Positions 20,973 through 33,346 of a stretch of 64,000 bases of DNA are shown piece by piece. The stretch's first letter is position 1, and every line of letters begins with the position of its first letter. Below the pieces are notes generated by a model. That model was not told the DNA's origin. It worked only from the letters and a program-made list of their open reading frames with translations, and did no database searches. Origin of the DNA: Arachis hypogaea (taxonomy: Eukaryota; Streptophyta; Magnoliopsida; Fabales; Fabaceae). The translations under genes and the position numbers were made by a program. The stretch spans positions 63,033,559-63,097,558 of the forward strand of contig NC_092040.1 in assembly GCF_003086295.3 (NCBI RefSeq). Reading direction: 5' to 3'.

Positions 20973-22022
20973 TTAGAGCCTTGAAGAAGGCTCGAGCACG
21001 TTGCCAACGCCAGCTTCTATGGGCGTGTTCAATGGCAACGTGGGAAGCAATGCCTTGAGCTAGGAAAGAAGGCTCGAGCACGTTGCCAACTCAAGAAAGC
21101 ATTGGCGTGTTTGGCAACAACGCCAGGAAGCTTTGGATGGTGAAGAAATGTGATGCACGTTGCTAACTTGGAATATAGGGGCGTTATCCACAACAACTCC
21201 AACAAGGCAGCCTGACCATGTCCACTTCAATGGAAGATATCTTGAGCTACAGAGATCCAAATTGAGTGCTTCCAGTTGCGTTGGAAAGATAACATTCAGA
21301 GCTTTCCAACCATATATAATAGTCTATGGTGGAGCACAAAATTAAAGCCAAACCAGAGTCATCTTTAGGCCCTAAAAACAAGAACATGAAGTTGAAATTC
21401 AAGAAGGTTAGAGATGAGCCCTGGAGGGGGCACGAGCACGTTGCCAACGTGCTAGCAAGGGGGCGTGTTTTGCAACAACGCCAGCCCCAAGTCCCTGCCT
21501 TGGGAGGTGAGGCACGGGCACGTTGCCAACTTGGGAGTATAGGTGCGTTTTTGGCAACAACTTGGCAGCTTGACCTTACCTTCTTTGAGGAAGCATAACT
21601 TGAGCTAGGAAAGTCCAAATGAGGTGATTCCAGTGGCATTGGAAAATAGACATCAAGAGCTTTCCAATGATGTATAATAGTCCATATTGAAGCAGAAGGT
21701 TGACACTCAAATTCTGGGCTACATTTAGCATGAAAGTAGAGCCAAGAAGAGGAAAAGCAAGTTGTTAGCAACAACTTGGGCTAGCAACGCCCAAGTCTCA
21801 AACTTCACTTTCAGGGAAATGTCATGCACGTTGCCAACGTGCATTAAGCCTGGAGTTATTGCCAATAACGCCCCTCAATGGGCCAGAATGGTTGCCAACT
21901 TGCTCTGCTTCCCCTACTCCTCACAAAGGCCAGCAACTTCTCCAATTGAACCAAGAATTCAACAATGAGAAAGCCCACATTGCTAACCCAAATTGAAGAT
22001 CTCTGAAGAAGTTTTGGGAGTA

Positions 22023-22033
22023 GTATAAATAGA
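22023..22033 (+). promoter_or_regulatory. Candidate TATA box of the element A LTR
   Basis: GTATAAATAGA, followed about 100 bp later by GGGGAGGAGACCCGG and the region shared with the 5' LTR. The matching site of the 5' LTR is outside the window. Inferred from sequence. Confidence 0.55.
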
Positions 22034-23249
22034 AAAGATTGGTGTACTTGTGAGGGACGTTTTTTTACACTTTTGACACTTAGAACTTTTTCATACTTTT
22101 AGCACTTTTACTTGAGAACTCTTAGGACTTTCGGGGAGGAGACCCGGAGAGCAATTCTGGGTTCCTCTTGGAACTTCTCTTCTTCATTTTCTTAAGCTCT
22201 AAGCCTTTCTTTATTCTTCTTCATCTTTATTTGCTTTTAGTTTAATTTTGATTTATGTCAATTGTTGTTGAAGTTGGAGCAATGATTCACTAAACCCCAC
22301 TTTCATTAGGGGGAAGAGCTCTGCTTGTTGAATTGAATTGGTGAATTCATCTTCTCCTCCTCAATTCTAGTGGTTGATCTAAAAAGGGAACTCTTGTTCT
22401 TCAAAGATTCAACCACCATCGAGAGAGGGGTTAATCTATATGAATTATGTGGTGAATTTGAGGAATGAGCCACATAATTCAGTTTAGAGTTCATCCTTTC
22501 ATGATTTCTTTAATCAATACACCTTGGTTAGTATGTGAGATGTAACTCTCCTTGGTTGAGATTATGGGAGTTGTGTGGCTGGATTAGATTTGAGCTTCAT
22601 TTCTTCTCATGAACAATTAGATCACGAGAGTGGCAATTGGTTATGTTGAGAGAAATTGAATCACCAAGAGATTGGGATTCAATTACCCACTTGCCATGGA
22701 TTTATACCCATGATTGAGAAGGATTTGACTAACATCAATTCATGAAAACTTGCATCTCTGATCCCTAATGATTCTCTCTATCATTAATTTTCATTTCTTT
22801 TACTCTTAGTGTTTGGATACCCATTGCCCAATTCCCTTCTACACTCTTGCAATTTATTATTCTTGTCATTTACATTCTGTTTCTTTATTCCTTGCTATTT
22901 ACTCTTATGTTCTTTAAATTTCTGCAACCTTTAATTCCTTGCAATTTACCTTTGATGTCATTTAAGTTTCTTGCAATTTAAGTTTCCGTTATTTACTTTC
23001 ACTTTATTTCTCTCTTTTAGTTCTTTACATTCTTTGCCATTTAAATTCTTGCAATTATGTTCAAAAATCAAAATGCTCATGAAATCAAAACTATGTTTGC
23101 TTGACTAAATCTACCATTTAACTAAAGTTGCTTAATCTACCAATCTCCGTGGGATCGACCTCACTCTTTGTGAGTTTTATTACTTGATACGACCCGGTAT
23201 ACTTGCCGGTTATACGTGAAATCTTAATTTTTACGTATCAGAAGCCCTG

Positions 23250-23870
23250 CGTCAATGAGAGGCCGAGAAATATCTACAGAGGGAAATAAGGTGACGCTGG
23301 GAATCAGAAGACAAACTCTTAAAACTTGAAGCCGATATCAAGACCAAAGCCAACCGGTCCTTTCCTGAGGATAGCTTCCGCAGGGAACAAGATCCATTCA
23401 CCAAGGAGATCATGAAGACCAAAATCCCAAAGGACTTTACACTCCCAAATATAACCTTATATGATGGCACTACAGATCCCGGCCATCATCTCAGCAATAT
23501 CAGAAGTAGAATGTACCTCACCGATGCATTAGACGCGGTTCGCTGTAAAGCCTTTCCGACTACTTTGACGAAGACGGCAATCAGATGGTTCGACAATCTA
23601 CCTCCTAGGTCCATCACGAGTTTCGATGACTTGGCCAAGAAATTTTTGGCCAGATTCTCTATCCAAAAATACAAAGCTAAACACGCTCCAAGTCTATTGG
23701 GAATCAGGCAAGGAGAACGGGAAATCCTTCGTAACTACATGAAAAGTTTCAACAGGACATGCCTAGACATACAGAACCTACCGACAGAGGCCGCCATTAT
23801 GGGCCTCATCAATGGCTTGCAAGAAGGACCTTTTAGCCAATCTATATCGAAAAATACCCCACATCTCTGA
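23250..23870 (+). pseudogene. gag: Gag fragment of element C
   Basis: The capsid part resembles element B Gag: ITLYDGTTDPGHHLSNIRS, CKAFPTTLTKTAIRWFDNLP and FSIQKYKAKHAPSLLGIRQG. The first 160 bp are open only in short pieces (coiled-coil part of Gag), and the N-terminus is missing because element A inserted there. A one-base loss in an A run near 23850 shifts the frame, giving a premature end at 23870. Confidence 0.87.
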
Positions 23871-26800
23871 ACGAGGTGCAGGAACGAGATGAGAAGTACA
23901 TCAACATGGAGGAAAACTCCCGATTAGGAGAGACTTCGAAAGCCGGAGTCGCCTCCCGGGATACAAACAAAGATTCTAAAAAGAAGGAAGATCGACATGG
24001 AGAGAAAGTCAAAAAATACCACAATTACACCCCTCTCAGGGTGTCTCTTGTGGATGTTTACAGAGAAGTCTACAACACGGAAAAAATACCTCCAGCTCGG
24101 CCACTCAAAGGCAAAAAAGGAGGAGGAAACCGGGCTTAATATTGTGAATACCATCGAATACATGGGCATTCTACCAATGAATGCTTCGATTTAAAAAATG
24201 TCATAAAAAAACTAGTAAGAGAAGAAAAGCTAGATCGATATTTGGCCACCCGTGACGATGAGCAAAGAAAAAGAATAAGAGCCGAAGATGTTGGACAAAC
24301 CGCGCGATTACCTCGTACACCAGAAAGACATGTCCACATGATACACGGCGGATTCACCGGGGGAGAAATCTCCAAATCATCTCGCAAAAGACATCTCAAA
24401 GACGTATATCATATCGCAGGAAAGGAGGAAGCACCCGACATCCCCACGATTACTTTCACCAAGGAAGATGCATCTGGCATCGCATCAGGACATGACGATC
24501 CCATGGTCATCACCATTATACTGGCAAACACAAATCTCCACCGCATACTGATAAACCAGGGGAGCTCCGCCGATATCTTATTCAAAACTGCCTTCGACAA
24601 ACTCGACTTGGAAGAAAAAGAACTCAGAGCATATCCGGACAGCCTGTTCGGACTAGGAGATACCCCGGTTCAACCAATGGGATACATCTCTTTACACATG
24701 ACTTTCGAAAAAGGAAGTCAATCAAGAACACTCAAAATAGATTACATCGTAGTCGACGTAAGTTCAGCCTACAATGCCCTAATAGGTAGGACAACGTTGA
24801 ATCAGCTTGGTGCAATAATCTCAACCCTAAATCTTTGCATGAAGTTCCCAACAATAGTGGGGATAGCTACGATAAAAGCATATCAAAAGATGGCACGCTG
24901 GTGTTATAACGAAAGTCTAAACCCCAGAGGCAAAGGAGAAAAATTCCACACAATCGAACTCGGTGGAATACAGAGGTGGGAAGAACTCCGCCCACAACCT
25001 GAAGGCGAAATAGAGAAAATCCAGATCGGAGATACCCCGGACCAAACAACTAATATTGGCACACTCCTAAAAGGAGCCATAAAAGAAGCACTCATACAGT
25101 TTCTACGAGATAACGTTGACCTCTTTGCGTGGAAGGCCGCAGACATGCCAGGCATAGATCCCAAGTTAATGTGTCACAAGCTAGCAGTCTACCCAGGATC
25201 TCGCCCGGTGCAACAGATGCGTAGAAAACTAGGACCAGAACGCTCTCAAGTTGTGGAAGAACAGGTACAAGCCCTACTAGAGGCAGGTTTCATAAGAGAA
25301 GTCAAATACCCAATATAGCTTGCTAACGTCGTCTTGGTGAAAAAATCAAACGAAAAGTGGCGAATGTGCACTGACTACACCGATCTCAACAAAGCCTGCC
25401 CAAAATATCCTTATCCATTCCCCAGCATCAACTCGCTGGTCGACGCCTCCTCCGGATATAAATACCTCTCCTTTATGGATGCATACTCAGGATACAACCA
25501 AATCCCAATGTACCCGCTTGACCAAGAGAAAACCTTATTCTTAACCCCAAAGGCAAACTACTGCTACATTGTCATGCCCTTCGGTCTTAAAAATGCAGGA
25601 GCCACGTATCAAAGATTAATGAATAAAGTTGTTTCGGACCACATCAGAAAAATCATGGAAGCTTACGTGGATGACATGCTAGTAAAAACACGAAGCGAAG
25701 AGATGTTATTATCCGATTTGACCCAAGTATTTGACACTATCAGACGGAATGGTATGCAACTCAATTCCGCAAAATGCACTTTCGCAGTAGAAGCCGAAAA
25801 ATTCTTGGGTTTTATGATCACACAGAGAGGAATCGAGGCAAACCCGAATAAATGTCGGGCCATACTCGACATAAAAAGTCTGACGTGTGTCAAAGAGGTA
25901 CAATAACTCAACGGGAGGCTGGCAGCCTTGTCCAGATTCCTGGCCAGATTGGCAATAAGATCTCTCCCCTTCTATGCCACTATAAAGAAAGGAAAGGAGT
26001 TTGAATGGACAACGGAGTGCGAGCAAGCCTTCCAAGACTTCAATAGATTCCTGGGACAGCCACCTATACTAACTCGACCCCGGGAAGGAGAGCCACTCAT
26101 AGTGTACCTCGCGGTCAGAAGTTGGGCGATAGCCTCAGCACTAGTCTGAGAAGAAGACAGTGGGCAACAGCCTATATACTTCATCAGCAAAGCATTACAA
26201 GGATCCGAGCTGAACTATCAGAAAATAGAAAAATTTGCTTACCCTCTCATACTAACATCACGACGACTTCGCCCATACTTTCAAGCCTACACCATTAAAG
26301 TTCAGACCAACCAGCCCATAAAAAGAATCTTAGAGAAAACAGACTTGGCGGGCAGAATCTTGCAATGGGCAGTCGAGTTGTCCAAATTCGATCTTCAATA
26401 CGAAGCTCGGACGGCCATCAAATCACAATACCTGGCCGACTTCATTGCGGAATTCATAGACACACCGAAAATCCCATAGAATGGAATCTCTACGTGGACG
26501 GTTCCTTGAATAAAATGGGAATCGAACTCTCCCTCAAATTTGGGTTCCCTGCCTCAAACAATCAAGCGGAATATGAGGCACTACTAGCTGGTTTGAAGCT
26601 GGCCAGAGAGGTTGGAGCTCGAAAGCTTATCATCTTCAGTGATTCACAAGTAGTTACTTCGCAAATAGAAGGAAGCTACCAAGCCAAAGACCCCACCATG
26701 AAAAATACTTGGACAAAACTAGAGAACAGCTCGGACAATTCGGAGAATATGAGGTCCGTCACATACCCCGAGAACAGAATGCCCGAGCTGACGCACTCTC

Positions 26801-26956
26801 AAACTAGCCAGCACCAAACCAGGGGGCAACAATAGAAGCCTTATCCAAGAAATTTTACAGAATCCATCAATTTTAGAAGAAGAAAAAGTCCTGACCATTA
26901 CAGATCGTGATCAAAGATGGATGACTCCCATAATTAACTACCTTAAAACAGAAGCA
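23871..26956 (+). pseudogene. pol: Protease, RT and RNase H remnants of element C
   Basis: A long pol frame interrupted by in-frame stops at 24137 (TAA), 25316 (TAG), 25904 (TAA), 26147 (TGA) and 26477 (TAG), plus shifts after about 26480. Protease motif INQGSSADILF has lost the catalytic Asp. RT motifs are still clear: WRMCTDYTDLNKACPK, MPFGLKNAGATYQRLMNK and YVDD at 25664-25675. RNase H follows, then the Tat-specific second RNase H (NNQAEYEALLAGLKLAREVG near 26580). It ends at the hAT target site. Confidence 0.9.
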
Positions 26957-26964
26957 CTCCCCAC
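26957..26964. repeat. Left 8-bp target-site duplication of the hAT (CTCCCCAC)
   Basis: CTCCCCAC precedes the TAGGGGTG terminus; CTCCCCAT follows the other terminus at 44454-44461. Seven of eight bases match, the length expected for hAT elements. Confidence 0.88.
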
Positions 26965-27125
26965 TAGGGGTGTCAGGCGGGGAAGCCCGCCACGCCCCGC
27001 CCCGCCCCGCCGGAAGCCCGCTCTCTGGCGGGCTGGCCCGCCCCGCCTCGCCTGTTTAGGCGGTCCCAAAACCCTAGCCCGCCCCGCCTAATGGCGGGCT
27101 GGCAGGCTAAGCCCGCCTAATTAGT
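26965..27125 (+). repeat. Left terminal inverted repeat and subterminal GCCCGCC cluster of the hAT
   Basis: Starts TAGGGGTGTCAGGCGGG. About ten copies of CCCGCC or its complement lie within 160 bp, unlike the AT-rich DNA that follows. hAT transposases usually bind such subterminal repeats. Confidence 0.85.
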
Positions 27126-27611
27126 TTTTTTTTTAATAAGAAAAAATATCTTCTATTTAAATCAATATAAATCGGGCTAAGCCCGCCTAATTAATTGTTT
27201 TTTTAGAAGAACATATCTAATATCTTCTATTTAAATCAATATAAATACAAATATTAAATATAAATAGTCTTCAAAGGATATAAATAGTCTTCAAAGTAAA
27301 TAAACATAATCCAATTATCCAAAATACTCAAGTCATAGTTATAAATAGTCCCATAGACAAAATAAATATATAATCCAAAGTCCAAAAACATAATTATAAA
27401 TAGTCTTCAAAGCAAATTAAACTTAATTCAATACACTTAATTTTCATCTTCATCTTCATATAAGTCAATAACATCATTGGAACCAACTCCTGAAGAATAG
27501 CCTTCTCCTTTTGCAATATCTTCCTGATCTTTATCTTCCTCTAGAAAAAAGTAAATAAATATATTAGCAAAATAGTACATAATAATGTTCAAAATCACTC
27601 AAGTATGTATG

Positions 27612-29650
27612 TCATAAATATAATATACCAAAATCATCATATCCACGTATCCAATTTCTGGTGCAAATCACCGCTTCAACATTATCTGACAACAAACGAC
27701 TTCTATACTTATTCAAAACATGAGAACCCATGCTAAATGCAGATTTTGAAGCCACGGTAGTAATAGGAATGCTCAACAAATCTCGTGCCATTAGTGATAG
27801 TGTTGGAAAACGATGATGGTTGTCTTTCCACCATTGCAAAACATCAGTGATTGCATCATTGCAAAATAATGTTGCCTCGCTCAAATAAATATCCAGTTGG
27901 TTCTTTCAACTTTTCACTTCAGCTTCTTGATTACGGGACATCAAATCCTTTGCATTACAAACAATATATGAATCAAAAAGCATGAAAAATAAAAAACACA
28001 TATAATCAAGTAGATAAAAATACTTACACCAACAATTTTAATAAGCTGAGTTCCAATTGCAGAAGATGTTGCTTGAGAAAAATTATTTGAAAGTTGAGAA
28101 GAACTCTCTACAGTTGTAGAGGAATTTTGATCATAAACCTCAAAAAACTTGTATAACTTACTCTTCACAAGCTCCACTTTGTCTTTAGCACTAATAGGAT
28201 CAATCTCATTATAGCAATGAACCAAAGTGTTGAGTTTAAATCTAGGATCAAGAACTGCCCCAAATGCAAGAACAACACTGTATTCTTCCCAATATTTATT
28301 GAACTTAATCATCATTTTTTCTCCCATGTTCCTTATAAGCACTTCATCATTCTTCAAACTATTCATTAAAATCAGCTGGATTTGCCAAACTTGTAAAAAA
28401 TACAAGTTGGATGTTGGGTAAGAAGTTCCAGACATCAACTTGGTAGTTTCGTAAAATGGTAACAAGAAATCACATATCTTTTCAGTTCTTCTCCACTCAT
28501 CTGATGAAGGACAAAACTCCCTAAACCCAGCTTCTTTTACTTTATACATTTCAAAAGCTTTCTTATAAGGAATAGCACTTGCAAGCATTGCATAAAGTCA
28601 ATTCCACCTAGTAGGAACATCTAAACATAATGCAGTCGTATACTCAAGTCCCTCAATATCTTCAAAACATTCTTTAAACTTAACCATTCGACTTTCAGAT
28701 TTTCTCATAAACTTAATACCCTCTCTAATCTTAGACACTGCATCACCACATATTTTCATTCCATCTTGGACAATAAGATTTAAAATATGAGCAGAGCAAC
28801 GAACATGAAAGAATTCACCACCACACAACAATGAACCATGCACATCCAAAGTACTTTTCAAGTGTTCAACACAAGTATCATTAGAAGAAGCATTATCCAA
28901 AGTAATGGAAAAAATCTTTTTATCAACTTTCCACTCAGTCAAAAGCGTAAAGATTTTAGAAGACAATTCAAATCCTATGTGAGGAGGAGGCATATGACAA
29001 AAATTGAGAATTTTACTCTGTAATTTCCAGTTCTCATCAACAAAATGTGCAGTCAAACATATAAACCCCTCATTGGTACTGGAAGTCCAAAGATCAGATG
29101 TTAAGCAAATTCTATTTGGAATGGAAACTAAATTTTTTTTATGTTTCGCAGCTTCTCTCTTGTAAACTTTCACTATGTCAGCTTTAACCGTATTCCTAGA
29201 AGGAAGTTTCAAAGTTGGACTAATATATTTCACCCAATTTCTAAATCTCCTATCATCAACCATATTAAAAGGCTTATCCCCAGCAACTACATACCCAGCA
29301 AACATATCTCTAGCCACTCCTGAATCAATCTTAAGTGAACCCATTTTAAGTTGCAATTCTGCTATAGTCTGACCAATATCTTCATGCTTAATTTGAGTAC
29401 AACTATCAAGATGCCGTTTTATAGTAGAAGTGCCATATCGCTTACCTCCAGCTTTAAACACTTTCTTGCATCCTTTACACTCAAAACGTTCTACTCCATC
29501 CTTATCTGGACCGAGCTTTTTGAAAAAATTCCAAACATCAGAGGTTGCTGGTCTCAGCCTTTTCGAACTAGGTTCATCATCAACCTCGACCAGAGCAGCC
29601 TCAGAACCAACTCCAGTGACAACAAGGTTACTCACAGTTTCAGAATTCAT
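27612..29650 (-). pseudogene. hAT transposase with BED zinc finger, disabled by stops
   Basis: Read on the minus strand from ATG at 29650. The N-terminus carries a BED zinc finger (DVWNFFKKLG, ECKGCKKVF, TIKRHLDSC), then a catalytic hAT region with LTSDLWTSSTNEGFICLTAHF and the conserved CSAHILNLIVQDG, PTRWN. A TGA follows directly at about 28590. The frame continues in 27948-28588 (FREFCPSSDEWRRTEKICDFL, DPRFKLNTLV), then an 80-bp intron with GTAAGT donor (about 27948-28027), a further TGA near 27910 and the C-terminal dimerisation domain (FPTLSLMARDLLSIP, ASKSAFSMGS). Two nonsense codons make it inactive unless supplied in trans. Confidence 0.88.
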
Positions 29651-29740
29651 ATTTCCTGAAATAAAAGTAAATGTAAATTGTTTATATGAACTAAGTTTTT
29701 CAACCATTAGCAAATCATACAAAAAGCCGCAAGTATTTAG

Positions 29741-29850
29741 TCATAATCAAAACTCAACCATTATGAAGTATATTCAAAACTCAACCATTATCAAATTCAA
29801 GCATTTAACCAACAATCAACCATTATCAAGTATATTTAAAAATTGAATAC
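29741..29850 (+). repeat. 110-bp direct repeat, left copy, flanking the captured fragment
   Basis: Begins TCATAATCAAAACTCAACC and ends AAAAATTGAATAC. It matches 30886-30995 with about two differences. The two copies bracket the kinase-like fragment. Confidence 0.9.
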
Positions 29851-30313
29851 TCATCTAGTTAGAACAATTTAGCACATTAACTTAAATGCATATTTTAACA
29901 ACGAAATAAATTGTTATCCCGCAATCAATGTATAGTCAAATACTGTTATTTTTCTTAAGAACTGGTACCACCCTCAAATCTCAATTACAACCAGTTGACC
30001 CTTTGCCAGGGCAAAATTTTAATTTATAAACCATAACTCAAAGTTATCTTATTTAACTTAATGTTTATAATTTCATACATATAACATTTATAATTACACA
30101 CTTATTACATCTAATATTATTCAATTTTAAACCTTGGCAAGGGAAAAATTTTAATTTATAATGCTTACTGAAACAGAATAGGAGGAAAAATCTTAAAAGA
30201 AAAATAATCCCCAACTGTGAGATTCTAACAAATTTAGAACTAAATTATATGAAAACAACATCCAATCAAAGCTAAATTTATTGGGAACTAAATTTCAAAC
30301 ACTCTGTATTCTA

Positions 30314-30885
<572 letters not shown>

Positions 30886-30995
30886 TCATAATCAAAACTC
30901 AACCATTATGAAGTATATTTAAAACTCAACCATTATCAAATTCAAGTATTTAACCAACAATCAACCATTATCAAGTATATTTAAAAATTGAATAC
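30886..30995 (+). repeat. 110-bp direct repeat, right copy, flanking the captured fragment
   Basis: It starts TCATAATCAAAACTCAACC exactly where the recognisable kinase exon ends, and matches 29741-29850. The abutment suggests the capture created the duplication. Confidence 0.9.
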
Positions 30996-31189
30996 ATGAT
31001 GGATCCATAAAAATTGAGCAATTAATCTATTATCAAATTCACCACTTGGGTGCTAAAAACTGCACTAACAACTGCATAGACAGCTGCATTTGATGTAACA
31101 ACAGAACAAAAAAAAAGGATTAGTTGCATATGAATTGAAAGAATATGTACAATAGGTATGAGTTAACCACCAGAATGACAAATTCAAAG
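30996..31189. other. hAT interior between right direct repeat and element D
   Basis: AT-rich, with no gene or repeat that I can recognise. The corresponding sequence continues at 43383 beyond element D. Confidence 0.6.
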
Positions 31190-31194
31190 AATAT
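31190..31194. repeat. Left target-site duplication of element D (AATAT)
   Basis: AATAT directly before the TGATGGTG LTR start; the same five bases follow the last LTR at 43378-43382. No TSD lies at the internal LTR borders. Confidence 0.93.
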
Positions 31195-31952
31195 TGATGG
31201 TGTTTTTGTGGAAAAATGAATTTCCAACACATATATCCAACCGGCAAGTGTACCGGGTCGCATCAAGTAATAATAACTCACAAGAGTGAGGTCGATCCCA
31301 CAGGGATTGATGGATCAAGCAACTTTAGTGGGTGATTAGTTTAGTCAAGCTATCATTTAAGTGAGAATTGTGGCAGCAAAATGTAAATAGCAATGAACTT
31401 AAAGTGCAGAATGTAAATAGGCAGGAAGCGTAAAGAACAAGCAATGTAAATTGCAGAAACTTAAATGACAAGAAATGTAAATTGCTTGAATCTTAAATGG
31501 GTCAGGGATGTGGGATTGCAGAAATTAATCAAGGAAAAATAAATTGCAACAAGTAGAAGAGTAGAGAATTGATTCAATGGAACTAGATCTTAACAGAAAA
31601 AGTAAAAATGCCTTAAAGAACTTAGAACAGAAAAGCAATGCTTAAGTTGCAGCAAATTAAAAAGTGATTGAAGATCTCAGGAGTGGAGGAGACTAGATAA
31701 CAAGTCTAGATCTCAAATCCTTCCTTGATCCAACAAGAACAATTGCAAAAGAAATAAAGGAAAGCAAATTGCAGAATCGCAGAAGAAGAAGAAATGAACA
31801 GGAAGTAGAATTCAATTATGCAAAAAATTAAAGAAGAGATCTCAAGGTGAGATTGAAACAGAAGTTCTTCAATTCTTCACCCAAGATCCAAAGTAAGAAT
31901 GAAAACTAAGAGTGTTTTCTAATGGAGCTCCCTCTCTGAAATGAGAGTGATG

Positions 31953-31965
31953 CCTTTATATAGGC
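31953..31965 (-). promoter_or_regulatory. Candidate TATA box in element D LTR1
   Basis: On the minus strand CCTATATAAAGG, a strong plant TATA box. Identical sites lie at 37027-37039 (LTR2) and 42060-42072 (LTR3). Confidence 0.65.
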
Positions 31966-32160
31966 TTTTCAAAGTGAAAAATGAAATTTAAACAAATTAC
32001 AAAAATGAAAATCCTAATTTAATTGATCCATGTGCCTTTGAGTGATGATGTGGGCTTTGCTTGCTTTGGATTTGAGGAGAAATGGGTTTGGTTGGCCTTG
32101 ATTCAATTTGGTGAGAAATTGAATTAAAATGGAATTTTGGCCCATGTTGCTCCCAGGAGG

Positions 32161-32660
32161 CTGCCCTGCCCTTGTGGAGGGCAGGGCAGGATTTGGTGCG
32201 TGTTGGTGCTTGCTTGGTGCGGTCTTGGTGCGGTCTGGTGCGGTCTGGTACGGTCTTGGTGCACAGAACGCTGCCCTGCCCTCGCGGAGGGCAGGGCAGG
32301 AAAAATTGGTGCTGCCAGGATGTGCCACGGTGCGCCAGAATGGTGCCTTGGTGCACAGAACGCTGCCCTGCCCTCGCGGAGGGCAGGGCAGGAAAAATTG
32401 GTGCTGCCAGGATGTGCCACGGTGCGTGCTGATGCTGCCAGAGTCATGCCATGGTGCGCCAGAATGGTGCCTTGGTGCACAGAACGCTGCCCTGCCCTCG
32501 CGGAGGGCAGGGCAGGAAAAATTGGTGCTGCCAGGATCGTGATGGTGCGCGCTGGTGCTGCCAGACTCATGCCGTGGTGCACCAGAATTGAGCCTTGGTG
32601 CGCCAGATTCATGCACCAACAAAATGCTGCCCTGCCCTCGCGGAGGGCAGGGCAGTGTTT
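32161..32660. repeat. Hairpin array in element D LTR1: five CTGCCCTGCCCTC-GCG-GAGGGCAGGGCAG units
   Basis: Inverted repeats with 13-bp arms and a 3-bp loop start near 32161, 32272, 32363, 32488 and 32626, separated by 90-140-bp segments with GGTGCTGCCAGGATG and TGGTGCGCCAGAATGG. A sixth, weaker copy lies at 32992. Because no stop codons occur in the repeats, long frames appear on both strands; these are not genes. Confidence 0.92.
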
Positions 32661-33058
32661 TCACTTTGATGTCCCAGGTTCGAATCATGGCCGAAACACA
32701 CGCTCAATCATTTTCCTTGGCTTTCTTGGCACCAAAGTAAGGCCTAGTTTCTTGCTTTCTCATGGCCCTTAAAGATGCCTTTCGTTCCTGCCTCAATTGT
32801 GCGCCGAATATGGATTGCTATATATCGTTAGAAAGCTCTGAATGTCAGCTTTCCAACGCAACTGGAAGCACATCAATTGGACGTCTGTAGCTCAAGTTAT
32901 AGCCCTTTGAAGTAGGCATGGTCATGCTGTGTGCGGCCAGATTTTAACTTAGCGAAAATTCTTGCTTCCAACCACACTTTGCATCACGATTCTGCCCTGC
33001 CCTTGGCAAGAGCAGGATCGTGTGCGTGCTGGCTGCTTCCTTTCTTGATTTGGTCATG

Positions 33059-33082
33059 GGCCACGCTTTTAAAAGCGTGGCC
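33059..33082. repeat. Perfect 24-bp palindrome in element D LTR1
   Basis: GGCCACGCTTTT followed directly by its reverse complement, with no loop. It is present unchanged in LTR2 (38093-38116) and LTR3 (43127-43150). Confidence 0.95.
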
Positions 33083-33309
33083 TAAGGCTCCAAAGTGTAC
33101 CCAACTTCAAAATGTACCCCAAAGCTCTTTTTTTCTCCTTTTTTTGTGCTTCTTTGCTTCTTTTTCTTCTTATTTCCTACAAGATTTATAAAATTAAAAG
33201 ATCAAGGAAATCTTCCAATTAAGTACACAAGAATGCAATATTTATGCACTAATCATCAATTTCTTGTATGAAAAAGCATAGAAAATGGGTATATGATGAC
33301 TTGTCATCA

Positions 33310-33346
33310 CAACACCAAACTTAAGCCTTGCTTGTCCCCAAGCAAG
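33310..33346 (-). promoter_or_regulatory. LTR-adjacent module of element D, copy 1
   Basis: On the minus strand CTTGCTTGGGGACAAGCA followed by TTAAGTTTGGTGTTG touches the LTR. It is the same module as in elements A and E. The copy at 38344-38380 lies beside LTR2. Confidence 0.7.

Larger units (their letters stand above)
1..23240 (+). mobile_element. Element A: young Athila-type LTR retrotransposon, split by element B
   Basis: The element runs from the truncated 5' LTR (1-824) through tRNA-Asp primer site, gag, pol, env-like ORF and a 3' LTR of about 3.3 kb. The first part of the 5' LTR lies left of the window. Element B interrupts pol at 5490/14972. The Athila assignment rests on the DLGAS protease, FMDD reverse transcriptase, HHCC integrase, the env-like ORF downstream of pol and the tRNA-Asp primer site. 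The 824 comparable LTR bases differ at two positions by eye, with no indel, so the insertion is recent. Its right flank is the gag region of old element C. The left TSD is outside the window, so the 5-bp duplication cannot be confirmed. Confidence 0.93.
19940..23240 (+). repeat. Element A 3' LTR, about 3.3 kb
   Basis: It starts TGATGCAATGG next to the AAGTTTGGTGTTG module and ends ACGTATCA, followed at once by element C sequence. The right 824 bp match the 5' LTR piece. The first third holds the GGCGTT/AACGCC repeat array and two copies of the GGAAAG...CTTTCC module (near 21238-21330 and 21596-21695). The left boundary is inferred by analogy with element E; only the right part is confirmed by the 5' copy. 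Confidence 0.88.
31195..33309 (-). repeat. Element D LTR1 (3' LTR in element orientation), 2115 bp
   Basis: TGATGGTGTTTTTG to GACTTGTCATCA. It holds five to six GC-rich hairpin units (32161-32660), a minus-strand TATA box (31953-31965), a perfect 24-bp palindrome (33059-33082) and the GGAAAG...CTTTCC module (about 32815-32905, minus). It is 42 bp longer than the other two LTRs because of additional repeat material in the hairpin array. Confidence 0.95.

Noticed and set aside
20145..21081. Frames of 60-160 codons on both strands in the element A LTR
   Set aside because: Repeat-coded (LATWLARLPGVGN-like units); no start context or family.
32014..32772. Long overlapping frames on both strands in element D LTRs (also 37071-37806 and 42105-42840)
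   Set aside because: They arise from stop-free GC-rich hairpin repeats and encode only repeats.
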